Positions 1-9,913 of a stretch of DNA of 64,000 nt are shown piece by piece. The DNA is taken from assembly GCF_017315985.1 (NCBI RefSeq), contig NZ_JAFLVR010000031.1, forward strand, positions 1-64,000, read 5' to 3'. Position numbers and translations under genes: made by a program. Under the pieces are notes generated by a model. That model was given only the letters and a program-made list of their open reading frames with translations. It made no database searches and was not told the origin of the DNA. Numbering within the stretch: the stretch's first letter is position 1; every line of letters begins with the position of its first letter. The stretch comes from Candidatus Enterococcus murrayae (lineage in GTDB: Bacteria > Bacillota > Bacilli > Lactobacillales > Enterococcaceae).

Positions 1-2
1 CG

Positions 3-605
3 ATCTTTGAAAAGGACGGCATCCGCCGTTTTGTAAAACTAGAAAATTCTGAAATCCAAAATTGTACCCGTCATCCTAAAATCAAAAAGGGAAAAGTCGT
101 GGATGAGACTGAGCCGATCCATGCAGTTGCGACTCAGCCAAAAATGGAAGCGGCAACAGGTCTTGACTTCAGTACGATGACGGACGAAGAAAAGCTGAAA
201 TTAGTGAAGGCCCTTTTACCTGAAGGGATCGTTTTGACTGATACACGGATGGCAGAGCTGAAAGAGGAAGCGCCAAAGGAAGAAGTGCGGACTGCAAGTA
301 AATCTGAAGGTCCCGTCGTTTCAGCACAAAAAGCCGAACCAACTAACAAACCCGCAGCTTCTATAGTAAACCAAGCACCAAAAGCCGCAACAAAAAAAGC
401 CGCAGAACCTAGACCGATGGCCCTGTCCGCCGCTGAAAAAATGCCCTATAAGCCTTATCAGAAACCGAAGAGCAAAGCCCAACAAGAACGAGAGCGGAAA
501 GAGGAGCTGATGAAGCGGACGCCTGAAGGAAAAAAGGCATCCAGATCAAAAAAGGAGAAGAAAAGGCAAACAGGGAAAGGGAAGCCAAAAAGAAAACGTA
601 AATAG
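3..605 (+). CDS. 3' part of an unrecognised lysine-rich protein (5' end outside window)
   Basis: The reading frame is open from the left edge of the window, so the GTG at 99 is not a secure start and at least 200 residues are visible. The visible N-terminal part (GIRRFVKLENSEIQ) looks folded. It is followed by an acidic helix-like stretch (about residues 55-85 of the visible part), an Ala/Pro/Lys-rich linker, and a highly basic tail ending KPKRKRK. Such tails occur on RNA- or DNA-binding proteins of Firmicutes (helicases, nucleases, topoisomerases), so a nucleic-acid role is a guess. No catalytic motif is visible and I do not recognise the family. Confidence 0.6.
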   Translation: MFEKDGIRRFVKLENSEIQNCTRHPKIKKGKVVDETEPIHAVATQPKMEAATGLDFSTMTDEEKLKLVKALLPEGIVLTDTRMAELKEEAPKEEVRTASKSEGPVVSAQKAEPTNKPAASIVNQAPKAATKKAAEPRPMALSAAEKMPYKPYQKPKSKAQQERERKEELMKRTPEGKKASRSKKEKKRQTGKGKPKRKRK

Positions 606-725
606 AAATAGCATATTTACGACGGACTAAGGACGTCAGCTTGGAAAACTGCCTGAAAATGCGGGACTATTTGTCATGGGAATTTTTACTGCTAATCCAT
701 ATATTTTGACAACTATTTGTTAGAT

Positions 726-754
726 AAAAAAACAGCGAGTCTATTTAGACTCGC
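726..754 (-). terminator. Intrinsic terminator after the fumC-maeE-DUF2200 operon
   Basis: A 7-bp stem, GCGAGTC (735-741) with GACTCGC (748-754) and a 6-nt loop, is followed on the minus strand by a run of seven T (726-732). It sits just past the stop codon at 763. Confidence 0.85.
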
Positions 755-762
755 CATTCGAA

Positions 763-1107
763 CTATTTCCGTAAAATTTTTCCCATCTTTTTTCCTTTAG
801 CCAATTCATCCACTAACTTGTCTAAATAGCGAATTTTTTGCATCAATGGATCTTCAATATCTTCTACTCGGTACCCGCATATCACGCCTTCAATCAAAGA
901 AACATTTTCGTTTAATTGCGGAACCTCAGCAAAAAAAGTTTCCATATCGACCCCATCATCAATTTGCTTTTGCAGCCCTTGTTCATCATAGCCGGTCAAC
1001 CAAAAAATAACCTGGTCTAGTTCTTCTTTGCTTCGTCCTTTTTTCTCGACTTTCTGGATATACATGGGATAAATCGAGGCAAAGCTCATTTTAAATACTT
1101 TACTCAT
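763..1107 (-). CDS. DUF2200 family protein
   Basis: 114 residues when started at the ATG at 1107, which has an AAAGGAG ribosome-binding site 9 nt upstream; a longer reading to 1146 has no such site. The SFASIYPMYIQKVEKKGR and VIFWLTGYDEQGLQ stretches are the hallmark of the DUF2200 family, small cytoplasmic proteins of unknown function. The motif WLTGY is intact and the length is normal. The gene is last in a three-gene operon: its start lies 22 nt after the maeE stop, and a strong terminator follows. Nothing ties it functionally to malate metabolism except co-transcription. Confident for the family, no function inferred. Confidence 0.85.
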   Translation of the reverse strand: MSKVFKMSFASIYPMYIQKVEKKGRSKEELDQVIFWLTGYDEQGLQKQIDDGVDMETFFAEVPQLNENVSLIEGVICGYRVEDIEDPLMQKIRYLDKLVDELAKGKKMGKILRK

Positions 1108-1129
1108 CAATGAAGGCTCCTTTATTTGA

Positions 1130-2299
1130 TTATCGTGTGACGCCATCTTTTCTGGCTGCTTCTGCTACCTTTAGAGTAATTAAGTCGACCACATTTTCAT
1201 CAAAGGCAGATGGGATGATGTAGTCAGAGGTTAATTCAGAATAAGGAATTGAGTCCGCGATTGCATGGGCACAGGCCAATTTCATGCGAGGAGTGATCTT
1301 TTTCGCTTCTGCTGTAAACGCACCGCGAAACAACCCTGGAAAGGCCAACACATTGTTTATTTGATTCGGATAATCGGATCGACCCGTTCCAACTACCGAT
1401 GCACCCCCAGCGATTGCTTCAGCATAAGTGATTTCGGGTTCAGGATTTGCCATCGGAAAAACGATATTTCCCTCATTCATCGAAGCAACCATTTCCTTAG
1501 TGACTAAATTCGGTGCGGACACACCGATAAACACATCTGCCCCCACAAAAGCCTCTGCCATCGTTCCTGAAAAGTCCTTTGGCGCGATCAACTCTAAAAT
1601 TTCTCTTTCAACAAAGGTTGCATTTGACATTTGCTCATTCAATGCCCCCTCTTTATTAAAGGCAATGATCGTTTTCACACCAAGATCGACTAACATATGA
1701 ATGATTGCACTGCCTGCCGCTCCTGTTCCAGAGATCACGACCTTCAAATCCTGTGCTTCCTTTTTGACCAGCTTCAGCGCGTTGATCAAAGCAGCGGTCA
1801 CGACAACCGCGGTCCCATGCTGATCATCATGAAAGACAGGAATATCCAACGCTTCGATCAACGCCCGCTCAATTTCCACACAACGCGGTGCACTGATATC
1901 TTCTAGATTAATCCCGCCAAAAGTCGGTGCCATAGCTTTAACGATTTGGATAATTTCCTGCGGGTCTTTTGTATCGAGACAGATCGGCACTGCATCAATA
2001 TCAGCAAACTCTTTGAATAATAAGGCTTTTCCTTCCATCACAGGCAATGCCGCTTCCGGTCCGATGTCTCCTAACCCTAAGACTGCTGTACCATCTGTGA
2101 CAACAGCGACACTATTGCCTTTCCAAGTATAGTCATAGGCTTTATTTTTGTCTTCGGCAATTTTGCGGCAAGGCTCTGCAACACCTGGCGTATAAGCTAA
2201 AGATAAATCCTCCTTGTTCCGTACCTTTGCTCTGCTGGTCACTTCGATTTTGCCACGCCATTTTTTATGTGCTGTTAATGCGTCATCATAGATAGTCAT
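1130..2299 (-). CDS. maeE: NAD(P)-dependent malic enzyme
   Basis: 389 residues. Malic enzyme oxidatively decarboxylates L-malate to pyruvate and CO2. Recognisable are the N-terminal malic domain ([18 protein letters not shown], about residues 32-49; [15 protein letters not shown]), the metal/substrate segment FHDDQHGTA (about 155-163) and the NAD-binding domain with [12 protein letters not shown] (about 187-198). The start chosen is the ATG at 2299 with GGAG 9 nt upstream; an upstream TTG at 2314 lies within that ribosome-binding site. It overlaps the end of fumC by 14 nt, so the two are translationally linked, and together they convert fumarate to pyruvate. The length fits the short bacterial maeE class. 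It is not a malolactic enzyme, which is about 540 residues long. Confidence 0.92.
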   Translation of the reverse strand: MTIYDDALTAHKKWRGKIEVTSRAKVRNKEDLSLAYTPGVAEPCRKIAEDKNKAYDYTWKGNSVAVVTDGTAVLGLGDIGPEAALPVMEGKALLFKEFADIDAVPICLDTKDPQEIIQIVKAMAPTFGGINLEDISAPRCVEIERALIEALDIPVFHDDQHGTAVVVTAALINALKLVKKEAQDLKVVISGTGAAGSAIIHMLVDLGVKTIIAFNKEGALNEQMSNATFVEREILELIAPKDFSGTMAEAFVGADVFIGVSAPNLVTKEMVASMNEGNIVFPMANPEPEITYAEAIAGGASVVGTGRSDYPNQINNVLAFPGLFRGAFTAEAKKITPRMKLACAHAIADSIPYSELTSDYIIPSAFDENVVDLITLKVAEAARKDGVTR

Positions 2300-3668
2300 C
2301 GTAGTTCTCTCCAATCATTTTTTCCGGTCGGACCCATGCTTCGTATTCTTCTTCAGTTACATATCCTAAAGCTAAGGCTGCTTCCTTCAGCGTTGTTCCT
2401 TCATTAAAGGCTTTTTTCGCGATCTCGGCGCCTTTGTCATAACCTATATGCGTATTTAATGCTGTTACCAGCATCAATGATTGCTCCAACAATTCAGCCA
2501 TCCGTTTTTCGTTTACGACTAATCCCTGCAAACATTTGTCACTGAAGGAGTGCAAGGCATCTGTCAGCAAGCGGACACTTTGCAATAAATCAAAGGCAAT
2601 CAGCGGTAAATAGACATTCAATTCAAAATTCCCTTGAGAGGCTGCAACACCAATCGCTGTGTCATTTCCCATCACTTGGACAGCGACCATCGCCAAAGCT
2701 TCACACTGCGTCGGATTCACTTTCCCAGGCATGATCGAGCTCCCTGGTTCATTCGCAGGCAAGGTAATTTCTCCTAATCCACTGCGAGGACCACTAGCCA
2801 GCCAGCGAATATCGTTCGCCATTTTCATACAATTAGCCGCTAACGCTTTTAATGCCCCGCTGACAAATACCACTGCATCTCGATTGGCTAACGCATGAAA
2901 CTTGTTGGACTCGTTGATGAAATGAATCCCCGTCTCTTCTTTTAATGCCTCAATAAAAGCTTCTTCATATGCTTTCGACGCATTCAAGCCCGTCCCTACA
3001 GCTGTTCCGCCAATGGCCAACTGACGCAATTCTGCCAAACTGTTAATCAGCATATTTTCGTTATGCTCCAAGGCAGAACGCCAGCCGCTAATCTCTTGAG
3101 CGAAGGTCACTGGTGTCGCATCTTGCAGATGGGTCCGTCCAATTTTGATTACGTGTCTATTCTTTTCTTCCAACTCTTCTAGCACGCCAATCATCTCATG
3201 GATTGCCGGTAACAGATTCTTCTCGATCGCAATCGTACCTGCTATGTGCAAGGCAGTTGGAAAAACATCATTAGAGCTTTGCGACATATTCACATCATCG
3301 TTAGGATGAACGGCCAGATCCTTTTGACTTGCCAAGTGAGCGAGTACTTCGTTGGCGTTCATATTGCTTTGAGTCCCGCTGCCAGTCTGCCAAACTACCA
3401 AGGGAAACGCCGCCCAGTTCTCACCCTTTAACAGTAGATCTGCCGCATTTTGAATAGCCATCGCTTTTTCAGCTGCTAATTTTCCAGTTCTTTGATTGGC
3501 GATCGCTGCGGTTTTCTTGACCAAGACTAAGGCATGCAATAATTCCGGCGGCATTTTTTCTCCGCCAATTTTGAAATTTTTCCGGCTTCGTTCGGTTTGC
3601 GCCCCCCACCAAGCTTCTTTTGGCACTTCAATAGGGCCCATTGAATCCTGTTCGATCCGTTTTTCCAT
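2286..3668 (-). CDS. fumC: Fumarate hydratase class II
   Basis: 460 residues, full length for class II fumarase, which interconverts fumarate and L-malate in the cytosol without an Fe-S cluster. The family signature [12 protein letters not shown] is at residues 309-320; other conserved segments are [14 protein letters not shown] (about 95-108), [11 protein letters not shown] (129-139) and [12 protein letters not shown] (177-188), which contains the active-site His. An AAGGAG ribosome-binding site precedes the ATG at 3668. It is first in the fumC-maeE-DUF2200 operon. Enterococci lack a full TCA cycle, so the pair probably lets fumarate (for example from aspartate or arginine metabolism) feed into pyruvate; that role is inferred from the operon. 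Confidence 0.95.
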   Translation of the reverse strand: MEKRIEQDSMGPIEVPKEAWWGAQTERSRKNFKIGGEKMPPELLHALVLVKKTAAIANQRTGKLAAEKAMAIQNAADLLLKGENWAAFPLVVWQTGSGTQSNMNANEVLAHLASQKDLAVHPNDDVNMSQSSNDVFPTALHIAGTIAIEKNLLPAIHEMIGVLEELEEKNRHVIKIGRTHLQDATPVTFAQEISGWRSALEHNENMLINSLAELRQLAIGGTAVGTGLNASKAYEEAFIEALKEETGIHFINESNKFHALANRDAVVFVSGALKALAANCMKMANDIRWLASGPRSGLGEITLPANEPGSSIMPGKVNPTQCEALAMVAVQVMGNDTAIGVAASQGNFELNVYLPLIAFDLLQSVRLLTDALHSFSDKCLQGLVVNEKRMAELLEQSLMLVTALNTHIGYDKGAEIAKKAFNEGTTLKEAALALGYVTEEEYEAWVRPEKMIGENYDDYL

Positions 3669-3943
3669 ATATCCGACTCCTTCATGTTCGTGTTTTTCAA
3701 TCTATTTTGTTCAATTATCGCTTATTTGGAGAATAAAAGGTAGAGCTAACTTGATTTTTTTATCTGTTCACTTTCAGCTGCCGCTGATTTTTGTACATGG
3801 CTATGGCTTTACGAACTCATTCAGTGCGTTTAACTACAAAAAGATCAAAAAAACCGAAGAATCATTTGCTATCGTAATCAACAGCAATAAGCTTCTCCGG
3901 CTTCATTTTGTTAAGTATTTTCCAAAACAAGGTTCTTGGTCTA

Positions 3944-4390
3944 TTATTTATCTCTTGTATCAAAAAGAATGGATACAGGTCCATCGTTCACTAACGCAAC
4001 GTCCATGTCGCCGCCAAATTCTCCGGTCTCGACGTTCAATCCTGTTTGTCGCAGGCCCTCATTGAAATATTCATACAAAGGAATCGCTGTTTCTGGTCGG
4101 GCGGCCTTCACAAAACTTGGACGATTGCCTTTTTTCGTATCCGCGTATAATGTAAATTGCGAAACACTTAAGACACTGCCGGCAACATCTTGCAGTGATT
4201 GATTCATTTTTCCTTCCTCATCCTCAAACACGCGTAATAAGGGGATTTTCCGAATCAAATAATCCGCATCTGCTTGGGTATCTTCTTCATGAATGCCTAA
4301 AAGAATCATAAATCCGCGATCGATCTTACCAATTACCTTCTCATCGATCGTCACACTCGCTTGGCTCACTCGTTGAATAACTGCTCGCAT
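3944..4390 (-). CDS. dtd: D-aminoacyl-tRNA deacylase
   Basis: 148 residues, the normal length. Dtd removes D-amino acids (and glycine mischarged on tRNA-Ala) from tRNA. The two signature motifs are present: [10 protein letters not shown] (about residues 77-86) and the C-terminal [12 protein letters not shown] plus [14 protein letters not shown] stretches that carry the Gly-cisPro and the tRNA-end pocket. The start at 4390 begins MRAVIQRV, the standard Dtd N-terminus. It follows rel on the same strand with a gap of 152 bp. The rel-dtd order is the usual one in Firmicutes. Confidence 0.96.
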   Translation of the reverse strand: MRAVIQRVSQASVTIDEKVIGKIDRGFMILLGIHEEDTQADADYLIRKIPLLRVFEDEEGKMNQSLQDVAGSVLSVSQFTLYADTKKGNRPSFVKAARPETAIPLYEYFNEGLRQTGLNVETGEFGGDMDVALVNDGPVSILFDTRDK

Positions 4391-4456
4391 AAAAACCTCC
4401 TGAAAGATATCCTTTTTTCTAGTTTATTTTTGCTTAATCCACATTCGCTCATAAAT

Positions 4457-4489
4457 AATGGATGATGCTTTTTACTAGCACCATCCATT
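4457..4489. other. Stem-loop between rel and dtd
   Basis: AATGGATG (4457-4464) can pair with CATCCATT (4482-4489), and TGC/GCA extend it inwards. A five-T run follows on the plus strand, but on the minus strand, where rel and dtd are transcribed, the following bases are only loosely T-rich. It may reduce read-through or be an RNA processing site; a true terminator for rel is uncertain. Confidence 0.4.
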
Positions 4490-4542
4490 TTTCATACGCG
4501 ACTCATTCCACTACTTTGTTAAAAGTACAAAAGGAAGGAGGG

Positions 4543-6750
4543 TTACCCTTTGGTCCGTTTGACACTGTAAACATCTGGGATTGTCTTCACTTTATCAACG
4601 ATCGAATACAGATGATTCAAGTTTTGAATCTTGAAGGTCAGGTTAATGACCGCTAATCGATCTTTCGTCGGCTTCGCTTCGACACTGACCAGCTTCTTGG
4701 TCATGCCGCTGACAATATTTAGAACATCGTTCAACAGCCCGTCACGATTAAAACCGTAAATTTCCAAATCAGCATTGTACTCTTGAACAGAATTGATCGT
4801 ATCCTCCCATTCCACTTCGATCAGCCGCTGCTGAATATCCTTTTGCTTTGTGATGTTAGGGCAGTCGGCACGGTGAATCGATATCCCGCGTCCTTTGGTA
4901 ATGTATCCGACAATATTGTCACCAGGAACCGGATTACAGCAATGGCTGATCCGAATCAGCAGGTTATCGATCCCTTGGATGACGATGCCGCCTTCATGAC
5001 GAACCTTGATTTTTTCTGGCTCTTTCGGATTGTTGACCATTTCATCAACGGCATCCCGTTGTTTTTGCTTCATTTGTTCGCGGCGCTCTTTTTCTGTCAG
5101 GCGATTGGCAAAGGTCAACGCGCTCATTTCACCAAAACCGATGGCTGCATACAAATCATCTTCACTGTGGAAATTGAACTTGTCCAACACCTCTGAAAGC
5201 TTGTCTTTCGTCAGCATTTCCTTCGGTACAAAGCCTAGGTCATTGATGCATTTAACAACCGCATCATGGCCTTTTGTGACATTTTCTTCCCGATCCTGTG
5301 TTTTGAAGAAGCGCTTGATTTTATTCTTCGCCTTGCTGGTTTTTACTAGATTTAACCAGTCGCGGCTCGGCCCAAATGAATTGGCTGAGGTCATGATTTC
5401 GATGATATCGCCATTCTTCAACTTATAATCCAGCTGAACCATTTTGCCGTTGACTTTGGCACCAGTCGTTTTGTTTCCGATATCTGTATGGATACTATAG
5501 GCAAAATCTAACGGCCCCGAGCCCTTAGGCAATTCTGTTACATCACCTTTTGGCGTGAATACATAGACCTTATCACTGAAAATATCGCCCTTAACGCTTT
5601 CCATAAATTCAGACGCATCATAGCTTTCATCTTGCAGTTCAATGATTTCCCGGAACCAATCCAACTGTTTGTTGTCTTGATTGGTTTCTTGCTTGTCTGT
5701 TTTACCTTCTTTATATGCCCAGTGAGCAGCAACCCCGAACTCGGCGATCTGGTGCATCTCATGCGTACGAATCTGAACCTCTACTGGGTTTCCGCTTGGT
5801 CCAATTATCGTCGTATGCAAGGATTGGTACATGTTTGTTTTAGGCATTGCGATATAATCCTTGAAGCGTCCAGGCATTGGTTTCCACTTGGTATGGATCG
5901 CTCCTAATACCGCATAGCAATCCTTGATCGAATCCACGATCACACGAATGGCTAACAGGTCATAGATTTCATCGAATTGTTTCTTTTGATCCCGCATTTT
6001 ACGATAAATTGAATAAATGTGCTTTGGTCGACCATAGATGTCACCTTCGATCCCTAGTTCCTTCGTCGCTTCTTTGATTTCATCGACCGCTTCTGCTACA
6101 AACCCTTCTCGTTCATCGCGTTTGCTGCGCATCAAGTGAACAATGCGATAATACTGTTTTGGATTCAAATAGCGTAATGCTGTATCCTCCAATTCCCACT
6201 TGATCCGGCTCATCCCTAAGCGATCCGCCAGCGGGGCATAAATTTCCAGTGTTTCGCGGGCGATCCGACGCTGCTTGTCATCGCGCAAATATTTTAAAGT
6301 CCGCATATTGTGCAGACGATCGGCTAGCTTTACCATGATGACGCGCAAATCCTGTGCCATCGCCAACAGCATCTTGCGGTGATTTTCTGCTAGCTGCTCT
6401 TCATGGGACTTATACTTGATCTTCCCTAATTTTGTCACGCCGTCGACCAATGACGCCACATCTTCACCAAACTCAACCTTTAAATCCTCTAATGTAACAG
6501 GTGTATCTTCTACAACATCGTGTAAAAAGCCTGTCGCCACCGTATGTGGATCCATATGTAAATCAGCTAATATCCCTGCGACTTGAATTGGATGAATAAT
6601 ATAGGGTTCTCCTGATTTGCGAATCTGCGGCTTATGGGCTTCATAAGCAAAGTCGTAAGCCTTTTGTACAAACGCCACGTGCTCTTTGCCCATGTACGTG
6701 CTGACCATCCTGATGACGTCAGGGCCAGTCAATTCAACTTCTTTTGCCAT
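4543..6750 (-). CDS. rel: Bifunctional (p)ppGpp synthetase/hydrolase Rel
   Basis: 735 residues. The long Rel enzyme makes (p)ppGpp from ATP and GDP/GTP on stalled ribosomes and hydrolyses it, controlling the stringent response. The N-terminal HD hydrolase domain is intact (H53, H77-D78, E81-D82 in LHDVVEDT), so hydrolysis should work. The synthetase domain follows (GRPKHIYSIYRKM, then RFKDYIAMPK and YQSLHTT), then a TGS domain (VYVFTPKGDVTELPKGS), a Cys-containing linker (HCCNPVPGD) and a C-terminal ACT domain. The GGGGGAAC ribosome-binding site precedes the ATG at 6750. The gene lies 72 bp after rsmE and before dtd. Domain order and length are standard. Confidence 0.97.
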   Translation of the reverse strand: MAKEVELTGPDVIRMVSTYMGKEHVAFVQKAYDFAYEAHKPQIRKSGEPYIIHPIQVAGILADLHMDPHTVATGFLHDVVEDTPVTLEDLKVEFGEDVASLVDGVTKLGKIKYKSHEEQLAENHRKMLLAMAQDLRVIMVKLADRLHNMRTLKYLRDDKQRRIARETLEIYAPLADRLGMSRIKWELEDTALRYLNPKQYYRIVHLMRSKRDEREGFVAEAVDEIKEATKELGIEGDIYGRPKHIYSIYRKMRDQKKQFDEIYDLLAIRVIVDSIKDCYAVLGAIHTKWKPMPGRFKDYIAMPKTNMYQSLHTTIIGPSGNPVEVQIRTHEMHQIAEFGVAAHWAYKEGKTDKQETNQDNKQLDWFREIIELQDESYDASEFMESVKGDIFSDKVYVFTPKGDVTELPKGSGPLDFAYSIHTDIGNKTTGAKVNGKMVQLDYKLKNGDIIEIMTSANSFGPSRDWLNLVKTSKAKNKIKRFFKTQDREENVTKGHDAVVKCINDLGFVPKEMLTKDKLSEVLDKFNFHSEDDLYAAIGFGEMSALTFANRLTEKERREQMKQKQRDAVDEMVNNPKEPEKIKVRHEGGIVIQGIDNLLIRISHCCNPVPGDNIVGYITKGRGISIHRADCPNITKQKDIQQRLIEVEWEDTINSVQEYNADLEIYGFNRDGLLNDVLNIVSGMTKKLVSVEAKPTKDRLAVINLTFKIQNLNHLYSIVDKVKTIPDVYSVKRTKG

Positions 6751-6822
6751 GTGACGTTCCCCCTTATTTTCTGAAAATGATTGTTCTTATTATACAAACT
6801 ATAGTAAGCTTTTTCAATCAAA

Positions 6823-7566
6823 TCAGTACTGCAATTCATAATAGAAACTCGCTGCACTCAGCAGATAAAACGGCGCGGTTTCTGTTCGTAAAATCCGTGG
6901 GCCTAAACCGCAAAGCTTCGCCCCTGCTGTTTGAAAAAGTTCAATTTCTCTCGGTGTCAACCCGCCTTCTGGGCCAAAAATGACCAACAACTTTTGGTCA
7001 GCCTGCAATTGTTGAAATGTTTGAACTAGCTGTGCCTTCTCGCCTTGCTTGGCAGACTCTTCGTAAGCAATCAAAACCGCATCATAATCCGCAAATGCGG
7101 CCATCAACTCTTTTTCAGAGGTGAAATTGACCTTTGGCAAAGCCTGTCGGTGAGATTGCTCCGCCGCTTCTTGAGCAATCTTATTCAATCGCTGCTGCTT
7201 CTTGTTTTGCTTCTTTGCATCCCATTTTGCAACCGAACTGTCACCGGGAAAAGCAATGAATGCATGGGCACCTAACTCTGTTCCCTTTTGCACGATCAGC
7301 TCCAGCTTCTCACCCTTGGGAAAACCGCTGGCAATCGTGATTTGGATAGGTAATTCCCGTTGCAGGCGCTCCTTTTCGACTTCCTCTAGCATCACTTTCT
7401 CATTATCAATTGCCGTGATTCTTGCCTTGATAGCTGTTTGATCATTGAAAACAAGGAAAACCTGATCCTCTGCAGTCATTCGCATTACTCGCGACATGTG
7501 ATGATGAGATTCACCAGTGATTTCTACCGTTGGTTGATAGGCTTGATCAATAAAATAGCGCTGCAT
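6823..7566 (-). CDS. rsmE: 16S rRNA (uracil1498-N3)-methyltransferase
   Basis: 247 residues, usual for RsmE, which methylates N3 of U1498 in the decoding centre of 16S rRNA using S-adenosylmethionine. It has the N-terminal PUA-like part (GESHHHMSRVMRM) and the C-terminal SPOUT knot with FGPEGGLTPREIELF and the signature LGPRILRTETAP followed by the final helix. The start at 7566 lies 1 nt after the prmA stop, so the two rRNA/ribosomal-protein methyltransferase genes are coupled. This prmA-rsmE pair is conserved across Firmicutes. Confidence 0.96.
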   Translation of the reverse strand: MQRYFIDQAYQPTVEITGESHHHMSRVMRMTAEDQVFLVFNDQTAIKARITAIDNEKVMLEEVEKERLQRELPIQITIASGFPKGEKLELIVQKGTELGAHAFIAFPGDSSVAKWDAKKQNKKQQRLNKIAQEAAEQSHRQALPKVNFTSEKELMAAFADYDAVLIAYEESAKQGEKAQLVQTFQQLQADQKLLVIFGPEGGLTPREIELFQTAGAKLCGLGPRILRTETAPFYLLSAASFYYELQY

Positions 7567-7567
7567 C

Positions 7568-8515
7568 TTAATCTTCCTCAGGTTTCTTCAAAATAATAGC
7601 AAACCAATCCTTCTGTTGAAAGATTCGATCCACCTCAAATCCTTGCGTATACATCTCTTCCAGTACCATATCCTTTTTGTCTTCAATGATACCGGAAACG
7701 ATCAATGTCCCATCCGGCTTTAATAAGCGCCAAGCATCTTCGATCATCAGTACAATAATGTCCGCTAAAATGTTCGCCACGATCACATCGGCTTCTTGCT
7801 CCACACCAACCAACAAATCATTGGCAGAAACATGGATATTTTCAGTATTCGCATTTAAATCAACATTTTCTTGTGCAGATCGAACCGCTACCTCATCCAG
7901 ATCGTAAGCAAAAATATCTTTCGCCCCATAAAGTGAACTGGCAATACTCAAGACGCCCGATCCTGTTCCTACATCTAACACTGTTTCGCCGCCACGCAAA
8001 ACGGTCTCTAATGCTTGCAGGGTTAAATTGGTGGTCGGATGTGTTCCTGTTCCAAAAGCCATACCGGGATCTAAAGTAATAATTTTCTCGTCCTCATGCT
8101 GTGCTTCATACTTTTCCCAGCTAGGAACGATCGTTAAATAGCGGGTGACGCGGACAGGGTGATAGTATTTTTTCCATGCTGTCGCCCAATCACTTTCCTC
8201 TACTTCGCTGACTTCTACGATATTTTTCCCGATATTTAAGCCAAATTCTGGCAATTTCGTAATACTGGCTTGAATAAATGGCAAAATCTCCGGCAGAAAA
8301 ATGGTCTCTGGAAAATAGGCCATAACGACAGCACCTTCACTTAGGCTTGAAAATGTTTCTTTATCTAACAGCTCACCGTATTGATCCTCTTGATAGTTCT
8401 CAAAATCTAATGGGTCTTCGATCGCTACTCCTGAAGCGCCGGCTTCCATTAAAATATTCGAAACGGCTTCAACCGCCTCGCTTTCCGTTGTTACTTTAAC
8501 TTCATTCCACTTCAT
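7568..8515 (-). CDS. prmA: Ribosomal protein L11 methyltransferase
   Basis: 315 residues, the normal PrmA length. It trimethylates lysines and the N-terminus of ribosomal protein L11. An N-terminal substrate-binding domain is followed by a class I SAM fold with MAFGTGTHPTT (about residues 152-162), LDVGTGSGVLSIA (about 179-191) and the catalytic-loop VANILADII. An AGGAGGGAC ribosome-binding site precedes the ATG at 8515. It is directly followed by rsmE and preceded, after 77 bp, by a DUF3013 gene, the arrangement seen in streptococci and enterococci. Confidence 0.96.
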   Translation of the reverse strand: MKWNEVKVTTESEAVEAVSNILMEAGASGVAIEDPLDFENYQEDQYGELLDKETFSSLSEGAVVMAYFPETIFLPEILPFIQASITKLPEFGLNIGKNIVEVSEVEESDWATAWKKYYHPVRVTRYLTIVPSWEKYEAQHEDEKIITLDPGMAFGTGTHPTTNLTLQALETVLRGGETVLDVGTGSGVLSIASSLYGAKDIFAYDLDEVAVRSAQENVDLNANTENIHVSANDLLVGVEQEADVIVANILADIIVLMIEDAWRLLKPDGTLIVSGIIEDKKDMVLEEMYTQGFEVDRIFQQKDWFAIILKKPEED

Positions 8516-8592
8516 ATTTTTTCGTCCCTCCTAATTCAAAATAAGTTGCTGTTCATTGCATAGTTCGCTAAGCTCACTACAATAGGTGTCCT

Positions 8593-9069
8593 TTAATAGC
8601 TTGGATAAGGCAGATAGCTGCTGTCGGCTGGTTTGATCAGCGCCTTAAAGGCAGCATCGTCCCAGTTCATTTCAAAAATCGCCTCGTCGTTATCGTCCGC
8701 TAAGAAATCTAATAAATCACTTTGACCTTCTTCGATTACATCTTTCAAATAATCCACAACAGCCGTTAATTCGCTTTTCTTCATGCCTTTTTTGCCTTCA
8801 TAAGGGATCACCGCCAAGAAATCGTCATCATCATAGGTTGATTTATCCGGGTCCACCAATAAGATCGCATCCTCAAACTCGATGATTTCTTCTTCTGAAG
8901 CCACACCGTCTACATCATCAATTTCGATCTGACCTTTGTTCTCTCCGTAAATGCGAAACGCGATTTCAAAACTGCGGTTGCGTGTATCCCAGTCTAAGGC
9001 TAGCTCATAGTCAGGAATTTTTTTGTTTAAGTAGCTATCTAAATAAGTAATCATCGTCTCTTTTGCCAT
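8593..9069 (-). CDS. DUF3013 family protein
   Basis: 158 residues from the ATG at 9069, which has GGAGG 8 nt upstream; an earlier ATG at 9084 lies inside that site. The protein is strongly acidic, with blocks such as IEIDDVDG and DKSTYDDDDF, and ends in a Tyr/Pro-rich tail. DUF3013 proteins are found in Lactobacillales next to prmA and have no assigned function. It starts 2 nt after the mpg stop, so mpg-DUF3013-prmA-rsmE look like one transcription unit. No catalytic motif or membrane segment is visible. Confidence 0.85.
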   Translation of the reverse strand: MAKETMITYLDSYLNKKIPDYELALDWDTRNRSFEIAFRIYGENKGQIEIDDVDGVASEEEIIEFEDAILLVDPDKSTYDDDDFLAVIPYEGKKGMKKSELTAVVDYLKDVIEEGQSDLLDFLADDNDEAIFEMNWDDAAFKALIKPADSSYLPYPSY

Positions 9070-9071
9070 TT

Positions 9072-9698
9072 TTAGTTCCTCCATCCATTGTTTTCTTCTA
9101 TTAATAATTTGCGCTGATTCGTTATATAAGGATTTCCATGAACAACATAACGCAATTTACGCTCAGTCCAAATCCCTTTGTTAGGAATCCCAATACGCGG
9201 CAGGGCATCAATCTGCTTTGGAATTCGCCGTTTTTCTGGAACTAAATGCAAGGAGCTAGTAAAGATAGATTCTCCGTATAAGTCCTTGCTGATTCCTAAT
9301 GCCTCCACCAATTTTCCTGGCCCGTCTGAAATTGCTGCGCCAGTTCTTCCATGGCGATTCAGGCGCATCTGCTCCACGCCTGCTGCCGGCTCGATTCCCC
9401 GAATCATTACACCTTGAGGCGTTCCTTCAGGCTGAGTAATCATATTCAAAATCAAATGCGTATGCATTGTGTATAAATAAATCGTTCCTGGCTTCTCGTA
9501 CATCGCCCGCACACGCGGCGTATCACGCATGCCATAACTATGCGCTGCTTCATCGTCTGGTCCTAGATAGGCTTCGCAATCAACGATATACCCGCCTAGT
9601 TTACCTGCGGCTGTCTCATGCTCCAAATACATGCCTAATAAATATTGCGCCACGTTTTCGGTTGTTTCCGTATTAAAATAATTGATTAATTGTTCCAT
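9072..9698 (-). CDS. mpg: DNA-3-methyladenine glycosylase (AAG/Mpg family)
   Basis: 208 residues. The enzyme excises alkylated purines such as 3-methyladenine in base-excision repair. Characteristic features are GGYIVDCEAYLGPDDEAAHS (Glu in the E-x-Y motif is the catalytic base), the TRVRAMYEKPG-like strand (TPRVRAMYEKPGTIYLYTMH), and the late RTGAAISDGPGKLVEALGI segment. The start is placed at the ATG at 9698 with AAGGTGAG just upstream; a GTG three codons earlier lies within the ribosome-binding site. Length is normal for bacterial AAG-type enzymes. It heads the mpg-DUF3013-prmA-rsmE run. Confidence 0.93.
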   Translation of the reverse strand: MEQLINYFNTETTENVAQYLLGMYLEHETAAGKLGGYIVDCEAYLGPDDEAAHSYGMRDTPRVRAMYEKPGTIYLYTMHTHLILNMITQPEGTPQGVMIRGIEPAAGVEQMRLNRHGRTGAAISDGPGKLVEALGISKDLYGESIFTSSLHLVPEKRRIPKQIDALPRIGIPNKGIWTERKLRYVVHGNPYITNQRKLLIEENNGWRN

Positions 9699-9864
9699 TT
9701 TTCTCACCTTCTACATGATACACAATAATCCTGCCGCATGCTACGTCCAGCGACCAAAACTCAAGCAATCCTAAGCCGCCTATCACAGAAAGAACAGCTT
9801 TTCTTAAATAATTGTTCCGTTTCTTGCCCTTTGCTTCCTACTAAAAGCAGAATGAACAGAAAAG

Positions 9865-9873
9865 TGCTATAAT
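9865..9873 (+). promoter_or_regulatory. Extended -10 promoter of rarA
   Basis: TGC-TATAAT (TATAAT at 9868-9873) is a perfect -10 with the TGn extension, about 40 bp before the rarA start. No good -35 box is seen at 17 bp, as is common for extended -10 promoters. Confidence 0.65.
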
Positions 9874-9913
9874 GAGAACATATATTCTGATTTTTAACTC
9901 AAGGAGGTTTCTT

